From assembly GCA_013203905.1 (NCBI GenBank), contig JABMPC010000051.1, forward strand, positions 21,389 to 85,388: DNA of 64,000 nucleotides, read 5' to 3'. The translations under genes were made by a program, and so were the position numbers. This stretch comes from Chlorobium sp. Lineage in GTDB: Bacteria > Bacteroidota > Chlorobiia > Chlorobiales > Chlorobiaceae. Under the pieces are notes generated by a model that worked only from the letters and a program-made list of their open reading frames with translations, was not told where the DNA came from and searched no databases. The first letter of the stretch is position 1. Every line of letters begins with the position of its first letter. Shown here in pieces: positions 63,884 through 64,000 of this stretch.

Positions 63884-64000
63884 CTCCCGGCAACAGCACC
63901 GAAATACTAAAACGGAAAAGACCGCCTCATGAGGCGGTCTTTTCCGTTTTAGTATTTCGGTGCTGTTGCCGGGAGCTACATGAATGTGTGGTAGCTCTGA
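63859..64000. repeat. perfect 142-bp palindrome at the window edge
   Basis: Bases 63859-63929 are matched exactly, in reverse complement, by 63930-64000, with no spacer. The centre is cctcatgagg. The core (63914-63945, ggaaaagaccgcctca and its complement) would be an ordinary terminator for psrC. The extension through the intergene and into the psrC codons is not. It may continue beyond base 64000. Confidence 0.95.

Noticed and set aside
1..64000. CRISPR array or prophage
   Set aside because: No regularly spaced direct repeats and no cluster of phage structural genes were seen; only one IS element and the kup-tail repeats are mobile-like.

Overview
The window looks like the chromosome of a green sulfur bacterium (Chlorobiaceae, Chlorobium/Pelodictyon type). 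The evidence is a CsmB/CsmF-type chlorosome envelope protein gene, a fumarate reductase/succinate dehydrogenase whose third subunit is a CCG-domain protein, a Tat-exported polysulfide-reductase-like molybdoenzyme operon, tetrapyrrole genes (hemE, hemL, a ferrochelatase-like gene) and the general gene order. The genus call is inference. No rRNA, tRNA or CRISPR array was recognised.

Layout. 1-12 kb: the 5' part of atpA (leftward), thrB-thrC-plsC (rightward), ribH, gmhA, a voltage-gated K+ channel, hemE and frd/sdhABC (leftward), then a CBS-domain protein. 12-18.3 kb: a leftward operon of a CsoR/CstR-type regulator, TolC, a very short RND adaptor, an RND pump, a small protein and a metallo-beta-lactamase-fold hydrolase. 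A 37-bp near-perfect palindrome lies just upstream and is the probable operator. 19.2-24.1 kb: the chlorosome gene with its own terminator, then four tightly packed genes resembling AmgK, MurU, NamZ and a sodium:solute symporter, a plausible MurNAc salvage route. 24.1-28.6 kb: a large hybrid histidine kinase with a CheY-like partner, and an NAD(P)-binding protein. 28.8-36.5 kb: a duplicated pentapeptide-repeat protein, small hypotheticals, an XRE-PAS protein, kup, an RlpA lipoprotein and two poorly characterised genes.

36.7-42.4 kb is the most dynamic part. A ferrochelatase-like gene and an SPFH-protein gene each end inside a copy of a ~215-bp repeat that carries a broken kup 3' end. Between the two copies lie pfkA, a small gene and an IS3-type insertion sequence with an orfA/orfB frameshift. 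42.4-51 kb: mnmE, mazG, an esterase, and the TreS-maltokinase fusion with GlgE (maltose-1-phosphate glucan route). 51-59.6 kb: prfB with its programmed frameshift, a phosphoesterase, an M23 peptidase, a degenerate UDP-GlcNAc 2-epimerase homologue opposite an OstA-like gene, an FmdB-type zinc ribbon, recO, hemL, then DUF190-crcB and a small membrane protein. 60.1-63.9 kb: psrABC-like genes.

The last 142 bases are a perfect palindrome running to the window edge. It is either an inverted duplication or an assembly fold-back.
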